A stretch of 38,027 bases of DNA from Prolixibacteraceae bacterium (GTDB lineage: Bacteria; Bacteroidota; Bacteroidia; Bacteroidales; Prolixibacteraceae). Positions within the stretch are counted from its first letter, which is position 1, and every line of letters begins with the position of its first letter. Under the pieces are notes generated by a model that saw only the letters and a program-made list of their open reading frames with translations, did not search any database and was not told the origin of the DNA. Location: NCBI GenBank assembly GCA_017998095.1, contig JAGODU010000021.1, positions 1-38,027 of the forward strand, written 5' to 3'. The position numbers were made by a program, and so were the translations under genes. Shown in pieces: positions 7,727-15,149 of this stretch.

Positions 7727-9397
7727 ATGCTTAGCCATCTTCAACATATAAGCGATCTCACTGAAATATGTTTCCTCAAGGGAATAAAGCATGTAGTAAT
7801 CTCGCCGGGATCGAGGAATAATCCGCTTATCAGATCTTTTGCTTCAAATAAAAACTTTTTGCTTCACAGCATTGTTGACGAACGGTCAGCGGCTTTCTAT
7901 GGGTTAGGATTATCATTGTCAACAGGTCAGCCTGTAGCTTTGATTTGCACTTCGGGGACAGCTGTATTAAACTATTCTCCGGGACTTGCAGAAGCTTATT
8001 ACCAGCACATTCCATTAATAGCAATTACTGCCGACAGACCTGAAGAGCTTATAGATCAGCAGGATAATCAAACAATCAGACAAAAGGAAGTGTTCCGAAA
8101 TTTTGTAAAGGGGAGTATATCTCTTAATCAGCCTTCAGAGCTACAAACTGAAAATGAAGAACAAAACAGTTCGATTGATCAAGTCATCAACCTCGCTTTA
8201 TCAGGAATTAAAGGGCCTGTTCATATTAATGTTCCTGTAAGGGAGCCATTGAATTTGCCAATCCCTGAATCATCAAATCCAATAATTATAACTCATCCTG
8301 AAAGCCGGGAGTGTATTATTCCTGATGAATTCATTGAATGTCTGGATAAGTCTGAAAAGAGGATGATACTTTGTGGTCAGGATATACCTGATAGCAAGCT
8401 TAATGAATTTATAAGCCTGTTTGCAAAAAATGGAAGAGTGGTTATCATTTCGGAGCCGATCTCAAATATCAGTTCAGATAAAGTTTATAGTCATCCTGAC
8501 CGCATATTTGCCGGAACTGAAATAAAAGACGATCCTGAATATCTGCCTGAAATGCTTATTTCATTTGGCGGGCATATCATTTCCAAAAATCTAAAAAAAT
8601 GGTTGCTGCTGCATAAAGAAATAAAGCACTGGCGGGTGTCGGTTGAAGACGATGGTATTGATACATATAACAATCTGAAAGGAAGGGTATTATGCAAACC
8701 ATCTGAGCTTTTTACGAACCTTCCTCGTCCTGATTTAAAGTATGATGAAAATTACATCAATAAATGGAAGGCTTTAAATGAGCAACGAAAGCAAAGACAT
8801 ACTGAAATTCTAACAGATATTCCCTGGTCTGATTTATTTGCCTTCAGGATAATAATGGAAAATCTGCCCCAGGGATGTGTTCTTCATCTTGGCAACAGTT
8901 CTCCGGTAAGATATGCACAACTTTTCGATACAAATATGTGCAAAGGAATTTACTGTAACCGTGGGGTTTCAGGAATAGACGGGAGTCTTTCAACAGCAGC
9001 CGGATTTGCATCAGTATCAGAAGAAATAAATATACTAATAACAGGTGACCTTAGCTTTGTTTATGATTCAAATGGTCTGTGGAACAGAAACTTATCACAA
9101 AATCTGAGGATAATTGTAATCAACAATCAGGGCGGAGGAATTTTCAGGCTTATTTCAGAAGATACTGAAGAAGAATATTTTAAAAACTATGTAGAAACAA
9201 AGAATAATGTTAATATCCAAAAGATAGCTGAAGCCTATGGTATTGATTATTATTTTTGTGACAATAAAAGCAATTTGAAAAAGACCTTTTTATCATTCCT
9301 GAATCCGGGCAAAGGGATTTCGCTGCTTGAAATCAGGACACCGAAGCTAAAGAATGCTGAAGTGTATCATGAGTACTTTAAAAAGTTAAAACTATAA
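7727..9397 (+). CDS. menD: SEPHCHC synthase (menaquinone synthesis, thiamine diphosphate enzyme)
   Basis: A 556-residue enzyme that joins isochorismate and 2-oxoglutarate to 2-succinyl-5-enolpyruvyl-6-hydroxy-3-cyclohexene-1-carboxylate. The N-terminal Pyr domain has [16 protein letters not shown] and the DERSAAF motif with the catalytic Glu52, followed by [17 protein letters not shown] and ITADRPEEL. The C-terminal PP domain has the thiamine-diphosphate and metal motif [13 protein letters not shown] and NNQGGGIF. The length is normal (about 555). It sits between menF and menB with gaps of 10 and 7 bases, which indicates one transcription unit. Confidence 0.95.
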   Translation: MLSHLQHISDLTEICFLKGIKHVVISPGSRNNPLIRSFASNKNFLLHSIVDERSAAFYGLGLSLSTGQPVALICTSGTAVLNYSPGLAEAYYQHIPLIAITADRPEELIDQQDNQTIRQKEVFRNFVKGSISLNQPSELQTENEEQNSSIDQVINLALSGIKGPVHINVPVREPLNLPIPESSNPIIITHPESRECIIPDEFIECLDKSEKRMILCGQDIPDSKLNEFISLFAKNGRVVIISEPISNISSDKVYSHPDRIFAGTEIKDDPEYLPEMLISFGGHIISKNLKKWLLLHKEIKHWRVSVEDDGIDTYNNLKGRVLCKPSELFTNLPRPDLKYDENYINKWKALNEQRKQRHTEILTDIPWSDLFAFRIIMENLPQGCVLHLGNSSPVRYAQLFDTNMCKGIYCNRGVSGIDGSLSTAAGFASVSEEINILITGDLSFVYDSNGLWNRNLSQNLRIIVINNQGGGIFRLISEDTEEEYFKNYVETKNNVNIQKIAEAYGIDYYFCDNKSNLKKTFLSFLNPGKGISLLEIRTPKLKNAEVYHEYFKKLKL

Positions 9398-9404
9398 TTT
9401 GAAT

Positions 9405-10229
9405 ATGAGCGCAATAAGAAACTGGGAAACCATAAAGCAATACGAAGAAATCAAATTTGAATACTTTGAAGGAATAGGAAAGATAACTATCAACAGGCCA
9501 AGATACCGTAATGCTTTTACACCTGACACAACAAAGGAAATGTGTGAAGCAATGGTAATTTGTCGTGAAAATCCGGATATAAGTGTAGTTGTAATAACGG
9601 GTGAAGGAGACAAAGCATTTTGCAGCGGGGGAGACCAGAACGTAAAAAGTACGGCAGGCTACATCGGAAAAGATGGCGTACCACGCTTAAATATACTTGA
9701 TATGCAAAAGCTCATCCGTTCGATACCTAAGCCTGTGATAGCCATGGTTAACGGATATGCAATAGGAGGGGGTCATGTTTTGCATGTAGTATGTGATTTG
9801 AGTATAGCTTCAGAAAACGCAATATTCGGGCAGACGGGGCCAAAGGTTGGAAGTTTCGATGCAGGCTTTGGGTCTTCATATCTGGCAAGGGTAGTAGGGC
9901 AAAAGAAGGCAAGGGAAATTTGGTTTCTTTGCAAACAATATTCAGCAGCAGAGGCATTAGAAATGGGACTTGTAAACAAAGTTGTTCCGCTTGATCAGCT
10001 TGAAGACACGGTAGTTGAATGGGCGCATAAAATGATGGAACATAGTCCGTTAGCCTTAAGGATGATAAAAGCAGGGCTTAATGCAGAGCTTGATGGGCAG
10101 GTAGGAATACAAGAGTTGGCAGGGAATGCAACAATGCTGTATTACATGACAGAGGAAGCACAGGAAGGAAAAAAGGCTTTCCTTGAAAAGAGAAAGCCTG
10201 ATTTTAAAAAGTATCCTAAAATGCCTTAG
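9405..10229 (+). CDS. menB: 1,4-dihydroxy-2-naphthoyl-CoA synthase, bicarbonate-dependent type
   Basis: A 274-residue crotonase-fold enzyme that closes the second ring of the naphthoquinone from o-succinylbenzoyl-CoA. Visible motifs are AFCSGGDQ (oxyanion hole), [29 protein letters not shown] and the C-terminal PDFKKYPK. Gln143, Gly145 and Trp173 match the bicarbonate-binding Gln154, Gly156 and Trp184 of the E. coli enzyme, so this is the bicarbonate-using type rather than the type with its own catalytic Asp. A TTG two codons upstream is in frame, but the ATG at 9405 is the likelier start. It closes the operon: menA, menC, menE and menH are not in the window. Confidence 0.95.
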   Translation: MSAIRNWETIKQYEEIKFEYFEGIGKITINRPRYRNAFTPDTTKEMCEAMVICRENPDISVVVITGEGDKAFCSGGDQNVKSTAGYIGKDGVPRLNILDMQKLIRSIPKPVIAMVNGYAIGGGHVLHVVCDLSIASENAIFGQTGPKVGSFDAGFGSSYLARVVGQKKAREIWFLCKQYSAAEALEMGLVNKVVPLDQLEDTVVEWAHKMMEHSPLALRMIKAGLNAELDGQVGIQELAGNATMLYYMTEEAQEGKKAFLEKRKPDFKKYPKMP

Positions 10230-10237
10230 TAAATATT

Positions 10238-11065
10238 TTACTCAATAACTTCAACAGTCATTTTAATATCCTGAAGGGGGCGGTCGCCGGAAGCAGTTTC
10301 AACAGCTGATATTGAATCAATAACATTCAATCCGTCAATTACTTCACCAAAGACAGTATAAGCATCATCGAGGTGAGGAGTACCCCCGATTGTTGTATAA
10401 GCTTGTCTTCTTTGTTCGTTTACGGTAAATTTAGAAACATCCACTTTCTTTTCAGCTTCAGTTTGAAAAGCATTGACAAGCAAATCGAGGCTGTCTTTTT
10501 TATTTTCATTTTGCAACCTGTTGAAAGTAGATTGATTTTCCTTCACCATCTTCATCACTTCAGTTCTGACGGCCTGATATTTTTGTTTATCGATAAACTG
10601 TAATAATTCAGGATCCGTCCATACTTTACCTTTAACAAGATAAAACTGAGAGCCGGAAGATCTTCTTTCGGGGTTAAAAGAATCGCCGGTACGGGCAGCA
10701 GCAAGAGCACCTTTCTTATGGCAAAACTTAGGGTTTATTTCAGCAGGGATAGTATATCCCGGGTCACCTGCACCAAGCTGTACTCCGGAAGGAGCATTCT
10801 TAGATTTGGGATCACCGCCCTGAATCATAAAATCTTTAATAACACGGTGGAACAAAAGATCGTTATAAAAACCTTCTTTGGCAAGTTTTAAAAAATTATC
10901 ACGGTGTAAAGGTGTTTCATTATAAAGCAAGACAGTCATATTTCCATATTTCGTCTTAATAACAACTTTCTTTTCAGACTCCTGGGCATTTACAATGTTA
11001 CTACATGAGAAAAGAATCCCAATCAAAAGAGTAATGCCGGTAAAAGATTTTATATTCATTGTCAT
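10238..11065 (-). CDS. Exported peptidyl-prolyl cis-trans isomerase, cyclophilin type
   Basis: A 275-residue cyclophilin. The core motifs are TKYGNMTVLLYNETPLHRDNF, FYNDLLFHRVIKDFMIQGGD (catalytic Arg in FHRV) and SGSQFYLVKG, then an insert of about 65 Lys- and Glu-rich residues (about 150-215) before the closing AYTVFGEVIDGLNVID. Such an insert is common in Bacteroidota cyclophilins. The N-terminus is a signal peptide. Cleavage before Gln28 (NIVNA|Q) fits signal peptidase I; LFSC at 18-21 could instead be a weak lipobox. It probably assists folding of periplasmic proteins. A TTG one codon upstream is ignored in favour of ATG at 11065; ATG at 11059 is also possible. It converges on menB with an 8-base gap. 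Confidence 0.9.
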   Translation of the reverse strand: MTMNIKSFTGITLLIGILFSCSNIVNAQESEKKVVIKTKYGNMTVLLYNETPLHRDNFLKLAKEGFYNDLLFHRVIKDFMIQGGDPKSKNAPSGVQLGAGDPGYTIPAEINPKFCHKKGALAAARTGDSFNPERRSSGSQFYLVKGKVWTDPELLQFIDKQKYQAVRTEVMKMVKENQSTFNRLQNENKKDSLDLLVNAFQTEAEKKVDVSKFTVNEQRRQAYTTIGGTPHLDDAYTVFGEVIDGLNVIDSISAVETASGDRPLQDIKMTVEVIE

Positions 11066-11219
11066 CAATTTTTAATAGTGTTCATTGTAAAGTTAAGTTG
11101 TAAAAATACAAAAAAACAGAAGCTAAAACGATTTACAATAACAGATGTAAATATGAATAGTAAGTCATTATAAAGCAGCTAGTCCCAATTTAAAATTTAC
11201 TTTCAAAAAGAAAGGTATA

Positions 11220-11252
11220 TTGTTAAATTATTGAAATAAATTTATAGTTTTG
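11220..11252 (+). promoter_or_regulatory. Promoter of the acetyltransferase gene (TTG-N22-TAGTTTTG)
   Basis: TTG at 11220-11222 and TAGTTTTG at 11245-11252 are spaced by 22 bases and fit the Bacteroidota -33/-7 pattern. Transcription would begin near 11259, which rules out the in-frame TTG at 11254 as the start and supports the ATG at 11281. Confidence 0.5.
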
Positions 11253-11280
11253 GTTGTTAAATCTTAAAAGCCTTGAGAAA

Positions 11281-11832
11281 ATGATAATAGAGGATATCGT
11301 TGTTAATGATTCAATCTTGCTTAAGATAATATCAGTACTAGATTATAAAGCAATATATTACGGAATAGATCAAAACCGGGCATTTTTAAGAAAATGGCTT
11401 CCGTTTGTTGACATGACAAAGTCGGACAAAGACACATTGGCATTTGTAAAATCGATAGTAGATGATGTAGAAAGAAGGCAGGAAGTTTTTACGATATGGT
11501 ATGAAGGAGAATTTGCAGGATTGTTAGGATTAAAAGAGATAGATTATCTGAACAGAAAGCTTGAAATAGGGTATTGGTTGATTGAAAGATTAACGCGAAA
11601 AGGGATAATGACTCTTTCAGTAGAAAAGTTGATTGATTTTGTCTTTGAAAAACTAGAGATGAACAGAATTCAAATAAAATGTGCTGTTGGCAATAATTCA
11701 AGTTCGGCTATACCAAAAAGGCTGGGATTTCATTTCGAAGGCATTGAAAGACAAGGAGAAAGACATACAACAAAATATCTTGATATAGAAGTTTACAGCC
11801 TTTTGTCAAAAGAATGGAGAAACATTCTTTAA
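11281..11832 (+). CDS. GNAT acetyltransferase of the RimJ/RimL type
   Basis: A 183-residue N-acetyltransferase. The layout matches ribosomal-protein and related RimL enzymes: an N-terminal part with NRAFLRKWLPFVD (about 31-43), strands FTIWYEGEFAGLLGL and KLEIGYWLI in the middle, the acetyl-CoA-binding segment before LIDFVFEKLEMNRIQIKC, and NNSSSAIPKRLGFHFEGIERQG near the end, a very typical tail. It transfers acetyl from acetyl-CoA to an amine; B. subtilis YdaF is similar in outline. The substrate is unknown. The frame extends to a TTG at 11254, but the promoter position and family alignment favour ATG at 11281. It is a monocistronic gene. Confidence 0.85.
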   Translation: MIIEDIVVNDSILLKIISVLDYKAIYYGIDQNRAFLRKWLPFVDMTKSDKDTLAFVKSIVDDVERRQEVFTIWYEGEFAGLLGLKEIDYLNRKLEIGYWLIERLTRKGIMTLSVEKLIDFVFEKLEMNRIQIKCAVGNNSSSAIPKRLGFHFEGIERQGERHTTKYLDIEVYSLLSKEWRNIL

Positions 11833-11914
11833 TCAATTCATTATGATTGTTCATTGCTTAAAAATGAACGTTCGTCAAAGAATTATTAACTTTCATAAAA
11901 TAGAGGTAAAATAC

Positions 11915-11947
11915 TTGTGAAAAAAATTTTTTTTTTTCATATTTTTG
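11915..11947 (+). promoter_or_regulatory. Candidate promoter (TTG-N22-TATTTTTG) for a small RNA
   Basis: TTG at 11915-11917 and TATTTTTG at 11940-11947 have the same 22-base spacing as the promoter before the acetyltransferase gene. It sits downstream of the acetyltransferase stop and points at a strong terminator about 70 bases further on. The spacer contains a run of seven A and eleven T. Confidence 0.45.
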
Positions 11948-11952
11948 TTATG

Positions 11953-12050
11953 CTTAATCAAAACCAGTTTAATTTTCTCTTTTCCAACCACACACCCCAA
12001 GCGCACAAGCTTAACTTCAGCCGGGAATCCCCAATTTCCGGCTTTTTTTA
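11953..12050 (+). ncRNA. Candidate small RNA of about 95 bases
   Basis: Between the promoter-like pair at 11915-11947 and the terminator at 12019-12050 lies a short stretch without a well-supported ORF. The only ORF reading through (from ATG at 11950) would run across the terminator and antisense into the S4 gene. The middle of the transcript is unusually C-rich for this genome (CCAACCACACACCCCAAGCG) and could be an unpaired seed region. The 3' end is antisense to the last codon of the S4 gene. This is an inference from promoter, terminator and composition only. Confidence 0.35.
12019..12050 (+). terminator. Intrinsic terminator, plus strand
   Basis: AGCCGG at 12019-12024 pairs with CCGGCT at 12038-12043 around a 13-base loop that can add A-T pairs, followed directly by a run of T. 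It ends transcripts arriving from the acetyltransferase gene or from the small-RNA candidate. No T-run exists on the other strand, so it serves the plus strand only. Confidence 0.75.
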
Positions 12051-12260
12051 TGTGATTTTTATAAGGATATTAAAAATTTGGACAGTATCTCCCTTTCTAA
12101 GTTTAGCTCTTTTTCTGAATTCAGGTTCGCCATTATGAATAACTTCACCTTCATCAACAAAAAGTTTAGCCTGACCGCCAGATTCAGCAATTCTTAAAAC
12201 CTTTAAAAGTTTAATTAACTCAATAAATTCACCCTCGAGCTCGAAGGTTAAGTTATTCAT
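12048..12260 (-). CDS. Small S4-domain RNA-binding protein (YbcJ-like)
   Basis: A 70-residue stand-alone S4 domain: EFIELIKLLKVLRIAESGGQ, then AKLFVDEGEVIHNGEPEFRK and LRKGDTVQIF, the classic alpha-L RNA-binding fold with the loop 'G-x-V-x-(h)-N-G'. The family (E. coli YbcJ) is known to bind RNA but its target is not settled. The start is chosen at 12260, where ATGAATAA overlaps the stop codon of the MmcQ gene by 8 bases, suggesting translational coupling; an ATG five codons earlier would lengthen the overlap. It is last in the hemW-MmcQ-S4 operon. The stop lies within the T-run of the opposing terminator. Confidence 0.85.
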   Translation of the reverse strand: MNNLTFELEGEFIELIKLLKVLRIAESGGQAKLFVDEGEVIHNGEPEFRKRAKLRKGDTVQIFNILIKIT

Positions 12261-12618
12261 TTTTTGATTTTTCATTCAATTCCTTTATTTTTTTTCCTGA
12301 AAACCCTTTTATCACTTCATCATAAGAATGGTCTATCCACTCACATAATAGTTTATCAGGAACTAATTCATTGATGGAAATAGTGTTCCAGTATTTTTTA
12401 TTAAAATGATAGCCGGGAGTAACAAAAGAAAATCTTTCTCTCAAATCTATTGCTTTTTCGGGATCACATTTTACGCTTATTGAAAATTCACTTACAAGAT
12501 CAGTCAGAAGGAACATTTTCCCTAAAACTTTAAAAACCAGAGTAGATTCATCGAATGGGAAACACTCTTCAACACAAGGTTTGGAAATACAATATTCTCT
12601 TAAAGATTCAATATTCAT
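12253..12618 (-). CDS. MmcQ/YjbR family protein
   Basis: A 121-residue protein with the MmcQ/YjbR double-wing-like fold. Visible landmarks are the N-terminal CISKPCVEECFPFDESTLVF, the middle SISVKCDPEKAIDLRERF and the conserved VTPGYHFNKKYWNTI with NELVPDKLLCEWIDHSYD toward the end. The family is often described as DNA-binding from its structure, but no cellular role is established. It begins 9 bases after hemW and overlaps the S4 gene by 8 bases, so all three are cotranscribed. The association with hemW is probably only one of convenience, since MmcQ proteins occur in many contexts. Confidence 0.88.
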   Translation of the reverse strand: MNIESLREYCISKPCVEECFPFDESTLVFKVLGKMFLLTDLVSEFSISVKCDPEKAIDLRERFSFVTPGYHFNKKYWNTISINELVPDKLLCEWIDHSYDEVIKGFSGKKIKELNEKSKNE

Positions 12619-12627
12619 ATTCGAAAG

Positions 12628-13752
12628 TTAATGTATAAAATCAGAAATCACTTTATCAGAAATAAAAAAACCTTTTTTTGTTAGTTTTATAATATTATCA
12701 ACTTTCTCAATGTATTCTGAATCAATATATTTTCCTAAAATTTTAATTACGTGATTCAGATATTCTTCACCATAATTATCACTGATGAAATTTAGGTCTA
12801 TTCCCCATATCGTTCTAAGAGAAGTAAGAATATAATCGTTGAATTTATCATTGTCAGAAAGTTTTTCCTTTTCAAAATAAGAATCTTTTAAAAAGTTTGA
12901 TTTTAAATACTTCTTAAGGGAGGATATGTTCCATTGCCTTGAATTGCCGTTAAAAGAATGTGCTGATGGACCTAATCCGAGATACTCCTGTTGTTTCCAA
13001 TATGAAGAGTTGTGTTTTGAAAAATAAGAATCTAGAGCAAAATTAGAAATCTCATAATGAATAAAATTGTTAGAAGCAGCTTGTTCAATTAATTCATTAA
13101 ATTGATTAACACTCACTTCCTCTTCAACTTCCGATATTCTTCCTTTTTTAAGGTCTTCGAACAAAGCAGTTCCTTCGTGATAAGTAAGGTGATAAGCAGA
13201 AATGTGTTTTATTCCGGAATGAAAAGCAATATCAAGATTCTTCTTCCATTGATCCACGGTCATTCCGGGAATGCCGTAAATCAGGTCAATGCTGATATTA
13301 TCAAAACCTGCTTTCTGTAGATTTTTAATTGCATCAGCAGCCTGACCGGAGTTATGACGTCTTCCCAGAAAGTTAAGGGTATCATCATTAAAAGACTGAA
13401 CACCAAGACTAACCCTATTGATTCCTGTTGTTTTTAAGGATTCAATATAAGCAGGATTAATATCATCGGGATTCATTTCAATAGTAATTTCTGCATTTCG
13501 GTTAATCTTAAAAACAGATTTAACAGCAGTCAGAATTTGCAATATTTGAAATGCAGATAAAAGAGAAGGAGTACCCCCTCCAAAATAAACCGTTTGAACA
13601 TATTCATCAGAAAGATAGTCACGCCTGAACCATAATTCTTTTTTAAGCATAGAAATGAAATTGTCAATTTCTGCAACTTCAGTTGATTTATAGAAGTCGC
13701 AATATTTACATTTCTTCAAACAAAATGGAATATGGATGTATATTCCTGACAT
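12628..13752 (-). CDS. hemW: Radical SAM heme chaperone HemW
   Basis: A 374-residue radical SAM protein of the coproporphyrinogen-III-oxidase-like branch. IYIHIPFCLKKCKYCDF carries the 4Fe-4S motif at Cys11, Cys15 and Cys18. It is followed by VYFGGGTPSLL, ITIEMNPDDI and RVSLGVQSFNDDTL, then by the C-terminal HemW domain (YEISNFA, LGLGPSAHSF, YILTSLRTIWGIDL). The length (about 375) and the absence of the extra N-terminal residues of HemN identify it as HemW, which binds heme and helps insert it into cytochromes, rather than as the oxygen-independent oxidase. It is first in an operon with the MmcQ and S4 genes. No promoter box of the usual kind was found upstream. Confidence 0.92.
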   Translation of the reverse strand: MSGIYIHIPFCLKKCKYCDFYKSTEVAEIDNFISMLKKELWFRRDYLSDEYVQTVYFGGGTPSLLSAFQILQILTAVKSVFKINRNAEITIEMNPDDINPAYIESLKTTGINRVSLGVQSFNDDTLNFLGRRHNSGQAADAIKNLQKAGFDNISIDLIYGIPGMTVDQWKKNLDIAFHSGIKHISAYHLTYHEGTALFEDLKKGRISEVEEEVSVNQFNELIEQAASNNFIHYEISNFALDSYFSKHNSSYWKQQEYLGLGPSAHSFNGNSRQWNISSLKKYLKSNFLKDSYFEKEKLSDNDKFNDYILTSLRTIWGIDLNFISDNYGEEYLNHVIKILGKYIDSEYIEKVDNIIKLTKKGFFISDKVISDFIH

Positions 13753-13852
13753 AAAAATAAATTTTGGTTTAATTCCGTTATTAATATACTCAAAGTTTGA
13801 TTTATCTCGTCAATAATATTCATTTTTGTGAAAAAAATAAGGCAGTAAAATA

Positions 13853-14236
13853 ATGATACGAAAATATATATTTTCATCAGTATGGCTTGGGTTAATGACT
13901 TATGCATCATTATCTCCTCCACAACAATTACCTGATTTCATACTTTTCGAACATGCCGATAAAGTAATACACTTTTTAATGTATTTAGGGTTAGTCTTCT
14001 TTTTGATACCTGTGTTTGTAAGAAATAAAAAATATTCAAAAAGCTATATAATATCAGTTTCTATTGCTTTGATAATTGGAATAACCTTTGAGATATTACA
14101 GGCAAAGGCAACACAGAGCAGGTCGGGAGATATATATGATGTTTTAGCCAATTTTGCCGGAGGACTTATGGGGGTTTTGATATATCAGCTAATAATAAAG
14201 GGAAGGAAATTGGAAAAATTCCTTTTTAAAATTTAA
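13853..14236 (+). CDS. VanZ-like membrane protein
   Basis: A 127-residue protein with about four membrane helices (residues 5-20, 38-57, 66-85, 100-118). It has the VanZ-like signature: HADKVIHFLMYLGL, then FEILQAK, then RSGDIYDVLANFAGGLMG. VanZ itself gives low-level teicoplanin resistance, but most members of the family, including those in Bacteroidota, have no known function and should not be taken as resistance genes. The ATG at 13853 starts just before helix 1. Its 3' end overlaps the 3' end of the Rrf2 gene by 11 bases on the opposite strand. Confidence 0.85.
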   Translation: MIRKYIFSSVWLGLMTYASLSPPQQLPDFILFEHADKVIHFLMYLGLVFFLIPVFVRNKKYSKSYIISVSIALIIGITFEILQAKATQSRSGDIYDVLANFAGGLMGVLIYQLIIKGRKLEKFLFKI

Positions 14237-14669
14237 TATCTTCACCTGATTCGTCAAAATCAAGGATAATATCTGCCAGGGTTGTACTTTTATAAAAGTT
14301 AATCAATTCTGTTCTTTGCGAGCCAAACCTCTTATGCATCGGGCAGCAAGGGACCTCATCATCAAAGCACTTGCAGGTATCGAGGCGAACGATGCAGCTG
14401 CAGAAATAACTTTCGCCATCAACATCAATAATTATATCATAAAGAGATATATCCTCAGGTTTACGTCCAAGAGAAAATCCGCCGTGAGGTCCTTTAACAG
14501 AAGCCAGGATATCATGACGGGCAAGGTTTTGCAGAATCTTACTAAGAAAAGGAGCAGGAACGCTAATTTCTTCAGTAATTTGTTTTATACCTATTTTTTG
14601 ATTTGGTCCTGAATGTTTTGCCAGGTATATTAAAGCTCTGATAGCATATTTACATGTGTTTGAAAGCAT
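14226..14669 (-). CDS. Rrf2-family transcriptional regulator
   Basis: A 147-residue Rrf2 protein. The winged helix is seen in NTCKYAIRALIYLAKH, IKQITEEISVPAPFLSKILQ and the wing VKGPHGGFSLGR (about 59-70). The C-terminal half has six cysteines (FCSC, CKC and CC within YFCSCIVRLDTCKCF and EVPCCPMH), more than the three used by IscR for its Fe-S cluster, so a cluster or redox sensor is plausible. Target genes are unknown. It starts 7 bases after rpiB and is the last gene of flippase-rpiB-Rrf2, so it is probably cotranscribed with them and does not simply control its own upstream promoter region. Confidence 0.9.
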   Translation of the reverse strand: MLSNTCKYAIRALIYLAKHSGPNQKIGIKQITEEISVPAPFLSKILQNLARHDILASVKGPHGGFSLGRKPEDISLYDIIIDVDGESYFCSCIVRLDTCKCFDDEVPCCPMHKRFGSQRTELINFYKSTTLADIILDFDESGEDIKF

Positions 14670-14676
14670 TTGATTC

Positions 14677-15120
14677 TTATTTTTTAAGAGGTATTTTATT
14701 AATTCTGGTTAAGTGTCTTCCGCCTTCAAATTCGGAATTAAGAAAAGCATCAACAATAGCAATTGCCTGTTCATCAGTTACAAAGCGGGCAGGGATAGAT
14801 AAAATATTTGCATCATTATGCTGTCGGGCGAGGGCAGCAATTTCAGGAATCCAGCAAAGAGCAGATCTTATACCCTGGTGTTTGTTAACAGTCATGTTAA
14901 TTCCGTTTCCACTTCCGCAAAGAGAAATACCAATTGGAAAGTCACCATTTTCAACAGCTTCTGCCATTGGATGTGCCCAGTCTGCATAATCTGAACTTTC
15001 GGGAGAATAAGCACCAAAGTCTTTAACTTCAATTCCAAGTTTTTCAAGGTATTTAATAACTACTTGTTTCCTTTCCCATCCTGCGTGGTCTGAAGATAAA
15101 GCTATTTTCATTTTTTTCAT
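14677..15120 (-). CDS. rpiB: Ribose-5-phosphate isomerase B
   Basis: A 147-residue RpiB/LacA-type isomerase interconverting ribose 5-phosphate and ribulose 5-phosphate in the pentose phosphate pathway. KIALSSDHAGWERK holds the Asp11-His12 pair. SLCGSGNGINM holds the catalytic Cys68 and the anion-hole glycines. HNDANILSIPARFV and FEGGRHLTRI complete the family pattern. The frame extends upstream to a TTG that would overlap the flippase stop, but the ATG at 15120 gives the normal length and N-terminus. It lies 29 bases after the flippase gene and 7 before the Rrf2 gene. Confidence 0.93.
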   Translation of the reverse strand: MKKMKIALSSDHAGWERKQVVIKYLEKLGIEVKDFGAYSPESSDYADWAHPMAEAVENGDFPIGISLCGSGNGINMTVNKHQGIRSALCWIPEIAALARQHNDANILSIPARFVTDEQAIAIVDAFLNSEFEGGRHLTRINKIPLKK

Positions 15121-15149
15121 TTCAATTTTTTTAAACAATATTATAAAAA

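Noticed and set aside
11917..12138. A 73-codon plus-strand ORF across the small-RNA candidate
   Set aside because: It reads through a strong terminator and then antisense to the S4 gene, and the protein looks like no known family.
13853..14236. Glycopeptide resistance gene vanZ
   Set aside because: Only the VanZ-like fold is present; there are no other van genes and most such proteins have no resistance role.
14316..14612. A 98-codon plus-strand ORF
   Set aside because: It lies entirely antisense to the well-supported Rrf2 gene and has no family features.
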